Assembly: GCA_030490835.1 (NCBI GenBank)
Contig: CM059972.1
Location: forward strand, 87,777,137-87,841,136
Direction: 5' to 3'
Origin: Annona cherimola
Lineage: Eukaryota > Streptophyta > Magnoliopsida > Magnoliales > Annonaceae
Length of the DNA stretch: 64,000 bases
Shown: piece by piece, positions 11,978 to 22,505 of the stretch
How the letters are laid out: every line of letters begins with the position of its first letter
Numbering within the stretch: position 1 is the first letter of the stretch
Program-made: the position numbers and the translations under genes
The notes under the pieces: model-generated
Told to the model about the DNA's origin: nothing
Databases searched by the model: none
Seen by the model: only the letters and a program-made list of their open reading frames with translations

Positions 11978-12873
11978 CGATACTAGATTATTGTTGGGCA
12001 TAAGGCAGTGGAGTCGGATCCCTAGACTGGGCATGAGACCCTCATAGACGTGATATTAGGAACACTCGAGAGAGAAGGTCATTGAGCCCGAGCCCTTGAG
12101 AACTAAGTAACAAAAATACTTTTGCCCATAAAGCCATTGAGTTGGATCACTTGAGAACCAAAAAATAAAAATAAGTATTATTCCCCTTAATAACTAAGTA
12201 ACGATAATAGTCTTTGACATGAGGCTATTGAAATGGATCCTTTGAAAACCAAGAAATAAGAACGTCCTTGGGCATAAGCTCATTGAGCCGGATCTCTTCA
12301 GAACTACTTTCAGATTCATAAATTTGTATGAATGCATATGATCAGCATACATGCCTGCATGAGATTGGTGACACATTCAATAGGAAGCATAGCATAATTT
12401 ATTATAATTTATTAAAGTTGAGAAATGTTTATATACTTTCCATTATTATTGATGACTTATTCTTTTTACTGAGTTCACCCATATTCATGCTATTCATTTG
12501 ATTTTTTGTTAGATGACAAACATGGTGACAGAGCCCATCTTGGAGTTGGAGCTCAAGGCAAGGCTAGGAAGGAGCCCGACCCTAGGGTTATTTTGACTCT
12601 AATGATTTTTAGACATGTATTTATTTGCTTCTATATGACAAATGATATAATTTCGTCAATGAGGCATGCATGTTCCATTGATGGACAATGGTAGCCTTGA
12701 CTTATAATGTTAGCTGATAGTGGTTGTACGCCATGCGAACTATATGAATGTAGGTGATGGATGTTCTTATAATGTCAGTAAATGATTTCGATGTCCATTT
12801 TTTATGATTGTAACTACATATATAGTTGATTATTATAATTATCATTATGATGATCATGGTTTCTGTGACATCC
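11978..12873. other. Segment inverted between two opposed TRIM elements
   Basis: This 0.9-kb block starts CGATA and ends GTTTC. Reversing it in place would give TRIM A matching GAAAC flanks and TRIM B matching TATCG flanks, so the block is inferred to be inverted relative to the ancestral order. Its left third holds a degenerate tandem repeat. The rest, around 12380-12870, is repeat-like, with no protein recognised. Confidence 0.75.
11996..12312. repeat. Degenerate tandem repeat, about five units of 50-80 bp
   Basis: Units share the consensus GGCATAAGGCCATTGAG, then GGATC, then CTTGAGAACCAAG and an A-rich spacer. They begin near 11996, 12077, 12125, 12205 and 12271. Identity between units is moderate and spacing is irregular. 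This looks like an old array, probably part of a larger retrotransposon untranslated region. No open frame spans it. Confidence 0.65.
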
Positions 12874-13521
12874 CACATCGGTTAGGATGAGGGGAGGAGC
12901 TTAGGTTATAAGTGGAGGTGCCTTTTGAGAAAGAACGGGATGCGCGTGAACCCAGAGGGGCAAAACCGTACGGGCCGAGGCCCAAAGCGGACAATATCTT
13001 ACTGTTAGGCCTGGGGCGTTACAAATGGTATCAAAGCCGACTCCCGATGTCCTGCTGGTGTGTCCAGCGAGGGCGCTGGAGCCCCGAGGGGGTGGATGGA
13101 TCGTTACGAAATCCCACATCGGTTTGGACAAGGGGGGGAGCCTGGGCTATAAGTGGACGCGGCCAGGTACCTCAGTAAGGCGCCTTTTGGGGAAGGACGG
13201 GATGCGCGTGAATCCAGAAGGGTAAAACCGTGCGGGCCAAGGCCCAAAGCGAATAATACCTTACTGTTAGGCCTGGGGCGTTACAAATGGTATCAGAGCC
13301 GACTCCCGACCTCCGGCCGATGGTGTCCAGCGGGGACGCTGGAGCCCCAAGGGGGGGTGAATGTGATATCCCACATCGGTTAGGATGAGGGGAGGAGCCT
13401 GAGTTATAAGTGGAGGCGCCTTTTGGGGAAGGACGGGATGCACATGAACCAAGAGGGGCAAAACCGTGCGGGCCAAGGCTCAAAGCGGACAATACCTTAC
13501 TGTTAAGCCTGGGGCGTTGCA
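12874..13521 (+). mobile_element. TRIM retrotransposon B with three LTRs, plus orientation
   Basis: The arrangement is LTR-internal-LTR-internal-LTR. LTR 1 is 12874-13023, LTR 2 is roughly 13104-13285 with a degraded start, and LTR 3 is 13362-13521. Each of the first two LTRs ends GGGGCGTTACA and is followed by AATGGTATCARAGCC, the tRNA-Met primer-binding site. Each internal segment ends in CCCC followed by a purine-rich tract. Three LTRs indicate LTR-LTR recombination or a concatemer. The flanks are GTTTC (left) and TATCG (right). Confidence 0.87.
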
Positions 13522-14216
13522 TATCGTATCTCATGCAAACATACTATCATCATCACATTCATCCCTGCTCGAAGTCAAGACATCACGCCATTAAACTAAT
13601 ATTCAAAAATCATAATTCTAAATCATGGAATCAATACATATTCATCGTGCCTATCAAAAATAAATTAAATCATGTTGAAACTATAGTGAAATTATCTAAA
13701 AATATCATAAAAATTCTACTTACCTCAACGGAAGGAAATCCTTAGTTCCAACATGTTGTTGAGGAGAAATCCGCCGCTATTTCACTCCAAATTCATCCCT
13801 ACATGTGTACGACAATATTTACATCTTCAAATAACCATTATTCATTTCCTTCTTCCTCTCTACACCACTTGGATTTTCAAAACCATCAACCAAATCGTAA
13901 AATCTCATCCATTCACTTCCAATTCGCTACGATATATTAAGTAGGTTGAATAGGAAAAGAAAACAAGAAAAAATGAAAGAAATCTAACTTACCTAGTTCA
14001 ACTCTACATTTTCTCCGATAGTCAACCTCTAGTCTTTTCAAATGCACTTCTTGAAACTCCAATCTATCAAAATATATGAAATCCATAGCACAAAATAGTG
14101 GCTTGCTTCTCTCTTGGGAAACACCTTAGTCTCATTCCACTATCCTCCATTTTCTCTCCTCTTCTCCTCTTTAGCATTTTCATCTATATTTTTTCAAAAG
14201 ACAACCTTATTCATTT

Positions 14217-14926
14217 GGGAAAGTAATGTACCTGGATGCAAAATTCATTTTAAAAATTTTTTTAAAATTTTTAATAAAGCTGTTAATCTAAATGTATTTA
14301 ACATGAACTTCAATCATATGCTCTCGGGCGCATGCACCTATTTTTTTTAAAAAAAAAAAAAAATTTCATAAACTTGTTAGCCCAAGTGTATTTAATCTGT
14401 GTGTAAATTTTTACCATTTTTGGAGTATTTTAGATATTTATTTTTGATTTTTGAAAATCAGTGGCATTTAAATTACCTAAAATGCCACTAATTTTCAAAA
14501 ATAAAAAATAAATATCTAAAATACTTCAAAAATGGTAAAAATTGATACGTATGTTAAATACACTTGGGCTAACAAGTTTATGAAAAAAATTTCAAAAAAA
14601 AATAAAGAAAAATAGGTATATGCGCCCGGGAGCATGCAGCACCCGGAAGCATAGGATTAAAGTCCATTTAACATATGTTTTAAGTTCTACCATTTTTGAA
14701 GATATTTATATATTTTTCTTTGATTTTAAAAAAATAATTTTAGTCATTTTTAAGTGACTAAAATATCCTTATTTTTTAAAAATAAAAATATATACAAATC
14801 TTCAAAAAATAGTAAATTTTGGTTAATAAATTAAATACACTAGATTAACAACTTTATAACCAAAAATAAGGTTTACACTAGCTGCACTTAAGGTTCAATG
14901 CACCAAGGTGCATTGAATCATTTCCC
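14217..14926. mobile_element. Outer palindromic hairpin MITE, split by a nested copy
   Basis: The left part (14217-14304) and right part (14666-14926) together make one element whose arms pair. The left arm has TTAATCTAAATGTATTTAAC; the right arm has TTAAATACACTAGATTAAC. Ends are GGGAAAGTAATG on the left and TGAATCATTTCCC on the right. The flanks share ATTCATT. The right part contains the palindrome TGCACCAAGGTGCA. It is interrupted by the element at 14305-14665. Confidence 0.75.
14305..14665. mobile_element. Nested palindromic hairpin MITE with 9-bp target duplication
   Basis: A 361-bp element with terminal inverted repeats GAACTTCAATCATATGCT on the left and, inverted from the right, GGACTTTAATCCTATGCT. 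It is flanked on both sides by ATTTAACAT (14296-14304 and 14666-14674). The exact 9-bp duplication fits Mutator-type transposition. The interior is a near-perfect hairpin centred on a GTGGCATTT/AAATGCCAC dyad. Just inside the ends lie CCCGGG-containing blocks. Confidence 0.88.
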
Positions 14927-15500
14927 ATTCATTCTTGTATATGGTAGGAGGGGATAAGGTGGCTTGGCATTTTATAGGAAAATTACCAAGACGCTGCTCC
15001 TGTTATTAATTTCATTATTTTAATAATATCTTATAAGCTTTGTTAAGTTGAATTCTAGACGTGTAGATGAATCTAATAACATATGGTACGTCTCATAATG
15101 CAAAGAATACAAAATGGTGCCACTCCACCAAAAATCGTTACAAAAATTTTGAGAATATATTTAAATCATACTAAGAGCCATGTTCATGCTTAATACCTGT
15201 TATGTAAAATTCGTTTTTCAATTTATTTTCCGCCCGAATTTTACAAAATCTAAAAATATCTAAATCACATGATCGACACTCCGAACTTTAACCAAACCTT
15301 CATCACTTTATTCAAACATTTCTAAACCCATTTAAATATATGTACGCATTTCAGACCATGTCACTTTTCTCGAGTTCTTCAACAACTGTTTCAAAGTATA
15401 TAATTTAGGAACTTGAGATGTTACGGTTGTGCAGTCAACAAAATTCCTATAATGTACAGGTTTCCAGTACTAATACTAGATAGATCTCAGAACTAGCGCA

Positions 15501-15617
15501 TAATAGTTATCGAAGATATATCTTAGAAGTAGATATCACTAAATTGAAATTAGAATACGGTAATAGTTATCGAAGATATATCTTAGAAGTAGATATCACT
15601 AAATTGAAATCAGAATA
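15501..15617. repeat. Two-copy tandem repeat, 60-bp period
   Basis: Copies begin TAATAGTTATCGAAGATATA at 15501 and 15561 and run for 57 bases, differing at only one or two positions. They lie directly upstream of a Gypsy reverse transcriptase remnant and may be a duplicated part of the same decayed element. Confidence 0.9.
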
Positions 15618-15639
15618 AGGTTTTAATGGATAATTATGT

Positions 15640-15810
15640 CTTTGGAGTTTGGACTGTCAGAAGCTCCAGGTACATTCATGAAAGTCATCAATCAAATATT
15701 TGAACCTTTATTAGGAAGTTCATGGTAGTTTCTTTTAATGATATTCTAATTTATAACCATTCTAAGGAAAAATACTTGAAATATTTAAATTTATTCCTGA
15801 GACGTATATT
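15640..15810 (+). pseudogene. Gypsy (Ty3) reverse transcriptase fragment
   Basis: The translation shows SEAPGTFMKVINQIFEPLLG, then after a frameshift near 15720 VSFNDILIYNHSKEKYLKYL. These match the RT segments usually read as NAPATFMRLMNQVF and YxDDILIYS. The first catalytic Asp of the YxDD box is replaced by Asn, and a TAG plus frameshift separate the two blocks. Only about 55 codons are recognisable, so this is a decayed piece. Confidence 0.75.
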
Positions 15811-16039
15811 CAAAAGTTACTCAAACCCTAATCTTTGGAAACTGAGTCAAGTTTTATTAGCCTCAAATCTGGTTTATTGGCATTACTTCGAGGAGGGCGG
15901 TTTGGCTTCTGAAACTTTATTCTACGCTTCTTTGGGAAATTATATTTTACAGCTTCACCTCTTTGAGGTTTTTGAACGTAGGATGTGTTTGAGAAGAGAT
16001 AAAGAAAAGTTTCTGATGTAAAATTTTTTAACATTATAG

Positions 16040-16185
16040 GAGTAATGATTGAAAAATAAGGTAGTTCTATGAAAAATTGTGAGAAAAAGATTCAAAAATA
16101 TAATAGTTTTGTAGAAAATGTTATGAAATGATTGAAAAATAGGTAGTTATAAAGAGCGAAAAGTTTTAAATAGAAATTTTTTGAA
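16040..16185 (-). mobile_element. Tourist/PIF-like MITE fragment
   Basis: Internal blocks of the family are present in reverse orientation: AATGATTGAAAAATA occurs twice and GCGAAAAGTTTTAAAT once. Both terminal repeats are missing. It is AT-rich and non-coding. Confidence 0.55.
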
Positions 16186-16389
16186 AAGAATATAAAAGAA
16201 AGAAGAAGGATGCTCTTAAAGTAATAAAAAGAATAGAAAGGAAAAAGAATCATAAGAATTAGGAATGAGAGACTTAAAATAAAATTATAGAAGAAAAGTT
16301 TAAGGAAGATAGAATTTCTATTAATTATCAAAACATTATTCTACAGAGAACCTAAGTAATCTTCTTTATAAGAAAAGATAACTGACAAC

Positions 16390-17840
16390 TTTATAAAATT
16401 AGAGTTGTCAAGGTTCATTTTGTATCCATTTTGAATGCTAGTTGGAGAGAAACATGCAAATTATCGTAGGTTTTGCACTAGTTTGCATCATTTGGGTGTT
16501 CTTGCATTTCTTGTGGATTTTATGCATTTTTAGCATTAATTCACTTGTAATTCATGTCATTTTAAATCATTTCGATCCACTAGACTAAATGGAATTGCAT
16601 TTACTTATTTTTGTTTTGTTTTGCTTTTTGTAGGCAATATTGGTGACCGATGTGCAAATCGATAAAACAAAAGGATGGAATGAGAAATAAAGTGTTTAAA
16701 GTTGTCAAAGAGCAATCCTGTCTCCAGCATGATGGCGGTCACGGCCATTGGTTCCATCAACTTAAAAAATGTGTTGTCAGTATCCAGGAGCGTCATGACC
16801 ATGCTCATGAAGCTCATGTGTGCGAATTATCACACGTGTGAAGCTCCAAATTGAGGAAGTTATAATACTTCTCTTAGAGTTTCTTAAGCAAAACTTAGAG
16901 GGGTCGTGGTTGCTGAAAAGGGAAGAAAAACCAAGGTTTCAAAGTAAGAAGAGAAGATCAAGAGGAGATCAAGCTATCTACTTCAAATCCATTAAGTTCA
17001 TATCTTCTTCTTCTTTCTCTTCTTATTTTTGTTATTTTCCTCCTTTGGAATGGTTGCAAACTTGATGTTGAAGGGATTTGCCATCATATTTTTGGGCTAA
17101 ATCTCACGACGATGGAAGATTTGATGTCATAGACTATGTTAGTTTAGTTTCATTGTGCTTGAATGAAAATATAATTGTGTCGTGACTTGTGTTGTTTGAG
17201 ATTACCTTTATATATTATGCGTAACGTGTTTACTAGCTTTGAAACTTTATAAATTGATTTAATATTCAGATTTATACTTGAAAGAGTAAGTTTTGGAGGA
17301 AATCTATATATAAAGCATAGGTTGTCTAACTCTTGTTGTATACTTGTATTGGATGTTAACATGGATAGGAATATATCTATTAATCCCGTGTAATCTTGAT
17401 TAGGTTAAGGGGTCATCAACCTTGTTTTACTTAGGTGCATGGGAAATAACAATTAAATAAAATAAGGTTAGGTCTATATGTGTTGGAAGACATATATGAA
17501 TATAAATTAGCCCATATTAGTAATCTCTACACAACTAACTTAAAAAGGAACGAAATTGATATAGCTACGAGTCAAAGAATTCATGCTCTCATCCATTTTA
17601 ATCATCTCAAGAAAATCTCATCAGTAGAACCCCATAATTGGTTATTCTCTGTTTAATTTAGTTAAGTTAAATTCAGTCTCTTAATACAATTCTCATTTAA
17701 TTTACCAACTCACTTTAGACATTTAAATTTTAAGGTACTAATTTGTTTAATACAATCCTCATGGGAATAATACTCTACTTACTCTTTATTACTTGATTGA
17801 CACGTATACTTGCTTTGAACTGAGCAAAATAATTAAACAT
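16390..17840 (+). mobile_element. Possible Gypsy LTR remnant
   Basis: Non-coding sequence whose right part, about 17700-17820, contains TACAATCCTCATGGGAATAA, then TACTCTTTATTACTTGATTG and CACGTATACTTGC. That order resembles the downstream part of many plant Gypsy LTRs. It lies downstream of, and on the same strand as, the RT fragment at 15.7 kb. No primer-binding site or target duplication was found, so the assignment is tentative. Confidence 0.35.
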
Positions 17841-18360
17841 ATTGTAGGTCGTCAATAACCTAAACAACAAAGCCTTACAAAACAAGCAACTTGTTCAACA
17901 AAAAAATTTGCAGCCTAAGCAAACTTGTATGGCAAGTAACTTGCAAGTTAAAAAATAACTAAAAATAGAATAAAATAATCCAAACTATTTATCATAAATA
18001 TAACAAGCCCTTATTCTTGGGGTTGTGCCTCATATACACCCACTTAGTCTTAGTAATATGAGTTGGAAGTGCATGTCAAATTTAAATTTTTTGATATTTT
18101 CTACGTATATCGCAAACTAATGTCATATCTACATTGAACTTAAATGTAGACTGCTAAAATGTTTAATTAATAAATTAAATTAAAGTATAAGTTGTCATAG
18201 TTAAAATTGAAAATGATGTATTTAGTATTTCCTTTTTTAGATATTAAAAAAATACATGTAGGTTAGGTTAGGACATAAATGATTCAACCCAAATCTTATT
18301 TATTTTAGATCTAATGAATGATTCTTACTCACTCCAGTCTCGAGTCAAGTATTGAACTAA

Positions 18361-18633
18361 GGAGGTGTTTAGCAAAAAAAAACTTTTCTAACCAAAACTT
18401 TTTAATCTCTACAACTACCATATTTTTTATTTTTATTTTTATATTTTTTAATATAATATCTTATTTTTCAATCATTTTTATACAACTACCTAAACAACTA
18501 ACTTATTTATTTTAACTTAATTCTTTTTACTCTTCATTATTGCCCCTATTAGATCATATAATTTTCTACCAATTTAAAAACTTTTACACTACAAATTTTT
18601 CATCAAAAGTTTTATCACTTCCCAAACACACCC
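18361..18633 (+). mobile_element. Tourist/PIF-like MITE
   Basis: The left end is a degenerate GGAGGTGTTTAGC; the right end is CCCAAACACACCC. The interior contains CTCTACAACTACCATA and CAATCATTTTTATACAACTA. The right end lies about 800 bp beyond the stop of the minus-strand DYW gene. Confidence 0.75.
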
Positions 18634-19440
18634 TACCCTGGCAAATGCAAGTCAAGTGGAGGCCCGGTCATGGATCAACCTGACCTAATTTGCATCCTTA
18701 AGTAATGCGCTGGCTTAAGCTTCCTGTACGTTTATCGCGTGCAAATCTGGCCTTGGCAGCAGTTGTAAAGTGTAGTCCAGGAGTGTATAATGAAGGGCTT
18801 ACAAGCAGGTAAAACTATTAGATAACGAAGGGCTTACTCGCAAATAATATTGTTGGATAATGAAGGGCTTTTGCCTTTTGCCAAATAGAACAATTAATCA
18901 AATCTTCAAGCTCTCTGTTGCAAAAATTCCTGCTGCATTCATAAGATACTACTACACAAACACTTTCTAGAGGATTCCCAAAAAAAATTGAATTTCTCAT
19001 ATACAATGGCGTTAAAATGCTCCTTGCTGTTAAAGCCAAAATAATCAAGGCTACATAACACCACCTCAATAATATGCGCAGTGTAGGAATTTACACATTA
19101 CCCATAACATATGTGACGTGCCTGAAATCAATAACTCATGCATGCTTTCCAAAGCAACCACTGACTGAACTTTATTGAGCTCCTATCTCTGTACAATTTA
19201 CAATGTGATGAATTGAACAGAAATTTTTTTTCCACAAGGGATCTTGGGCTATTTTATGTCGTTACAGGTTTACCTATGCCTGACACTGATGAATGAAGAA
19301 GAGCCTGGATAGAGGCAAGACCAAGCCTGCCCCCATCCTCCTTCCAAAATATGTTTCATTGTGTATCATCCTATCTTCTTCAATGGTTCTTTGAGCTTGC
19401 ATTTCAGATCAACATTTGTAGCCTTCGTCAATATCAGCTC
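18634..19440. other. 3' flank of the DYW PPR gene
   Basis: The gene is on the minus strand, so this stretch should include its 3' untranslated region. It shows no other recognisable coding sequence. The block AATGAAGGGCTTAC is repeated near 18788 and 18826, with a related AATGAAGGGCTTTT near 18860. I assign it no function. Confidence 0.5.
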
Positions 19441-21408
19441 TCACCAGTAGTCCATGCAGGAACAGGACCCTCCTTCGAAATGGTGAAAACGCCTCCTATC
19501 TCGAAGCACAACCTTACGTGTAAAAGCAATTGAAAAAAGCTTAAATGCAGAGTGACAGTCCCTGCAGATTCTAATGTTCTTCACAATGCGTAACAAGGTT
19601 CCAGGTTCTGTGCTGATAAGTCCAAAAGCAACAGCTAATTTCTCACTATGATAACCAATGAGACCTTCCTTCTCCTCTTCCATGACATCAAAGACAACCC
19701 CATTTGTCACTGTGGTATATCCAAACTTCCTTATTTCCTTGAGAATAGTTTTTTCCCATGCCAAATAGATTTCATGAGTTTTTTCATGCAATCTATCACC
19801 AGCTACAAACTCATGAACAATACCATTGATCTCAATTGAGCTAGAACCTGGGATCCGCTTAATTTTTCTTCTTTTCATGCTTCTCCTGACTTCTTCTGCA
19901 TAATCTACTTTGTTGGATTCTGTATATATGTTTGAAAGGAGAACATAGCGTCCATCATGGTCCCTGTCGGATTCTATCAGAAGATTTCCCACTCTTTGCG
20001 CCATTTCAAGATTATTGTGTATTCTGCATGCACCAAGCAGTGCACCCCATACAACATTATCAGGTTTTTTAGGCATGCACATTACAAATCTTTCTGCTTC
20101 TTCCAGCAAACCAGCACGACCAAGAATATCAACCATGCATGCATAATGTTCCAACTCTGCGTCAATTCTGTGTACAGTAACCATTTCGTTGAAGTAGTAG
20201 TATCCCTTATCAACATCACCCATGTGGCTACAAGCACACAAAACTGCAATATATGATATGCAGTCTGGCCTGATTTCTTCTTCCTTCATCTTCTCAAAAA
20301 GCTGAAGTGACTCTTCTCCACAACCATTCATTGCAAGCCCATAGATTGCTGATGTATAATTAGAGACATCCTTTTTCAAAGATGAATTGAAGACTTGCAT
20401 TGCAAGGTCAATGCTTCCACATTTTGCATAAATGTCAATCAGCGCTGCAGATAGTATTGAATCCATCTTGATATGATTCTTTTTTATGTAAGTGTGAATC
20501 CAAATGCCATGGTTTAGGGCTCCCAATTGAGAACAGGCAGAAAGAACACTAACTAAAACAGCATCGTTTGGCTTGAAACCAAACTGTACCATCTCATCAA
20601 ACAGTGCTACTGCCTCCATTGGGCACCCGTTCTGAGAACATCCTGAAATTAGTGCGGCCCATGAAACAATATTTTTCCCGGGCATTTCATCAAAGACACT
20701 ACGAGCATCGTCCAAATAACCAAATTTAATGAGCCCACTCAACAGACTATTCCAAGAGACAGTATTTCTTTCAGGCATTTCATTAAATAGTTTTAGTGCA
20801 TTTGATATCTCACCATTCCTCACATACCCACTGATCAGGGAATTCCACGAGACTACATCCAATTTATTACTTTCCTCAAACACCCGCCAAGCATCATCCA
20901 TCCTCCCACAACAAGAGTAGAACCTCAAGATCGAATTGCCCACAAAGACATCCTCCCTAACAGAATTTTTCACAATAACAGAATGGAACTGCTGCCCTAA
21001 ACCCAGCATCTGTGAGCTGGCACAAGCCTGGATGACGAAAGTAAAGGTGAAGTTGTTGGGGCTGAGACTAGATTGATGAATTCGATTGAAAACAAGGACA
21101 GCATTTGATGGGCCGGTCGGGCAACACCGGCGAGCGAGGCCACGAATGACGGTATTGAAGAGGAAGAGGGTGGCGTGGGAAGGCGGGATGTGGAAGAGAA
21201 GGAGAAGGGCGTAGTTGAGGTCGCCGGACGGGTGGAGGGCAGCAAAGGAGATGAGAGGACGGAGAGATGGTGGAGGGATGAGGAGGCCTCTGATGAGGAG
21301 GTATACATGGGCTTGTTTGAATTCAGTCATGGATTTGCATCTGTGGAAAAGGGAGATGATAGTGTTGGGGAGATGGATTTGCATCTCAAGAAGAATGAGT
21401 GTAATCAT
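19441..21408 (-). CDS. DYW-class pentatricopeptide repeat protein
   Basis: Intronless frame of 655 aa, typical of plant PLS-class PPR genes. The repeat tract runs from about residue 75 to 450 with classic units such as VSWNSLISGYVRNGEISNAL. It is followed by E/E+ motifs and a full DYW domain over the last 135 residues. The deaminase-type zinc site is intact: H587 and E589 in HSEK, C615 and C618 in CRDCH. The C-terminal second metal site HHFEGGSCSC ends in DYW at 653-655. Family knowledge: such proteins bind one or a few organellar transcripts and direct C-to-U editing. The target and organelle cannot be read from this sequence. A MITE begins three bases upstream of the ATG, and the nearest upstream in-frame stop is inside it, so Met9 (MQIHLPN) is an alternative start. 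The usual lead-in motif CKSMTEFKQAHVYLLIRGL follows either start. Confidence 0.93.
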   Translation of the reverse strand: MITLILLEMQIHLPNTIISLFHRCKSMTEFKQAHVYLLIRGLLIPPPSLRPLISFAALHPSGDLNYALLLLFHIPPSHATLFLFNTVIRGLARRCCPTGPSNAVLVFNRIHQSSLSPNNFTFTFVIQACASSQMLGLGQQFHSVIVKNSVREDVFVGNSILRFYSCCGRMDDAWRVFEESNKLDVVSWNSLISGYVRNGEISNALKLFNEMPERNTVSWNSLLSGLIKFGYLDDARSVFDEMPGKNIVSWAALISGCSQNGCPMEAVALFDEMVQFGFKPNDAVLVSVLSACSQLGALNHGIWIHTYIKKNHIKMDSILSAALIDIYAKCGSIDLAMQVFNSSLKKDVSNYTSAIYGLAMNGCGEESLQLFEKMKEEEIRPDCISYIAVLCACSHMGDVDKGYYYFNEMVTVHRIDAELEHYACMVDILGRAGLLEEAERFVMCMPKKPDNVVWGALLGACRIHNNLEMAQRVGNLLIESDRDHDGRYVLLSNIYTESNKVDYAEEVRRSMKRRKIKRIPGSSSIEINGIVHEFVAGDRLHEKTHEIYLAWEKTILKEIRKFGYTTVTNGVVFDVMEEEKEGLIGYHSEKLAVAFGLISTEPGTLLRIVKNIRICRDCHSAFKLFSIAFTRKVVLRDRRRFHHFEGGSCSCMDYW

Positions 21409-21411
21409 GTA

Positions 21412-21533
21412 GAGGAGTGATTCTATTAGCCCGGGCTAAGTAAATGATCCACTTAGCCCACCTCAAAAAACCTATTTAAAACAATTTTTTTTTGTTTTTT
21501 TCTTAGATCTGAATAGAATCACTCCTCAATCAT
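21412..21533. mobile_element. Internally deleted type B hairpin MITE at the DYW gene start
   Basis: Begins GAGGAGTGATTCTATTAG and ends ATAGAATCACTCCTC, an inverted pair. After the left subterminal block AAGTAAATGATCCACTTAGC most of the interior is missing, leaving 122 bp against about 400 bp in full copies. It directly abuts the start codon of the minus-strand DYW gene, so it supplies the immediate 5' leader of that reading frame. Confidence 0.82.
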
Positions 21534-21733
21534 GTAAGATATTATTAGATCTGAATTCAATGACTATTGGAATTGGAGGGCTGCGATTCAGAGAATGCCT
21601 ACGAATGATACAATCAGCCTCAAATGATTAGTGTGGACTCCGTCTATATGCTTGGCAAAGGTGGGGGCAAAAAAAAAAACAGCAGCCGAAAATGAGTTCC
21701 AGGGAAACTTACCGTTGTTTAGCATATACAAAC

Positions 21734-22032
21734 GGTGTGTCCGTTAACAACAAAAAGTTGTCAAGTTAAAACTTTTCAATCTAAAACTTTTTAATCTCTA
21801 CAACTATCCTATTTTTAAATCATTTTTTCACATTTTTCTATACAATTACCCTATTTTTAATCATTTCTACACAACTACCAACACAACAAACCTATTTATT
21901 TCAACTTTATCTTATTTATTCTAACTTTATCCTATTTATTCTTCATCATTACCCCTATCATATCACATCATTTGACAACTTTTCATCTCTACAATTTTTC
22001 ATCAAAAATTTTATCTATTCTCAAACACACCC
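21734..22032 (+). mobile_element. Tourist/PIF-like MITE
   Basis: Left end GGTGTGTCCG is degenerate; right end is TCTCAAACACACCC. The interior has CAAGTTAAAACTTTTCAATC and CATCATTACCCCTATC. A stretch near 21903-21952, TTATCTTATTTATTCTAACT followed by a near repeat, is a small internal duplication. Confidence 0.8.
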
Positions 22033-22193
22033 AAAAACTTTTATATAACTACATACATATGTCTATACAACTAATCTATCTATTTTAAATTTATTTTTTT
22101 TACTTCTTATCATTATTCCTATTAATCATATCATTTTGTATCAATTTGAAAATTTTTACATGAAAAACATTTTAAAACTTCTTAAACACACCC
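22033..22193 (+). mobile_element. Partial Tourist/PIF-like MITE, directly adjoining the previous copy
   Basis: Starts mid-element at AAAAACTTTTATATAACTAC and ends TTAAACACACCC. It lacks the left terminal repeat. Its position immediately after a complete copy suggests one element inserted into, or recombined with, another. Confidence 0.65.
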
Positions 22194-22268
22194 TTAATAA
22201 GTCATGGGTAATGCAATATAATATGAGTAATGATTAAGAATAATGACTAAGAGTAGAAATAATAAAAA

Positions 22269-22505
22269 GGTGTGTTTGAGAATAGATAAAACTTTTAATG
22301 AAAAATTTTTGAATAGGTGAAAAATAATGTGATACCATAGAGAGTAATGATGAGGAGTAAAGAGAATAAAATTAAGATAGATAGATTTGTTAAATAAGTA
22401 GTTGTATAGAAATGATTGAAAAATATGGTAGTCGTATAGAAAAATGATTAAAAATAAAATAATTTATGAGAGTGAAAAGTTTTTGATTGAAAATTTTTAA
22501 TTGAA
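22269..22505 (-). mobile_element. Tourist/PIF-like MITE, reverse orientation
   Basis: Starts GGTGTGTTTGAGAATAG. Minus-strand family blocks follow, including AATGATGAGGAGTAAAGAG and AATGATTGAAAAATATGG. The right end is degraded. Together with the two copies before it, this forms an inverted cluster of about 770 bp. Confidence 0.7.

Larger units (their letters stand above)
13522..15430 (-). mobile_element. Probable Gypsy-type LTR remnant, minus strand, with nested MITEs
   Basis: Read on the minus strand this stretch begins near 15425 with CATCTCAAGTTCC preceded by GTAA, resembling the start of Gypsy LTRs that open TGTAACATC. It then runs as non-coding sequence with short polypyrimidine stretches. 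It is interrupted by hairpin MITEs at about 14217-14926. I saw no primer-binding site and no coding sequence belonging to it. The LTR assignment is by general resemblance only. Confidence 0.35.

Noticed and set aside
13023..13040. TGGTATCARAGCC as a tRNA or gene signal
   Set aside because: It follows a TRIM LTR end directly and is the retroelement primer-binding site.
11717..13745. Open frames of 60-120 codons rich in Gly, Pro and Arg across the TRIM elements
   Set aside because: They are produced by the GC-rich LTR sequence in several frames on both strands, and the same peptides recur at each LTR copy. TRIMs do not encode proteins.
21175..21420. Plus-strand open frames opposite the DYW gene N-terminus
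   Set aside because: They lie antisense within a clear PPR coding region, in other frames, with no recognisable domain. The same holds for frames at 19957-20256, 20729-20920, 39672-39920, 40646-40843 and 41044-41235.
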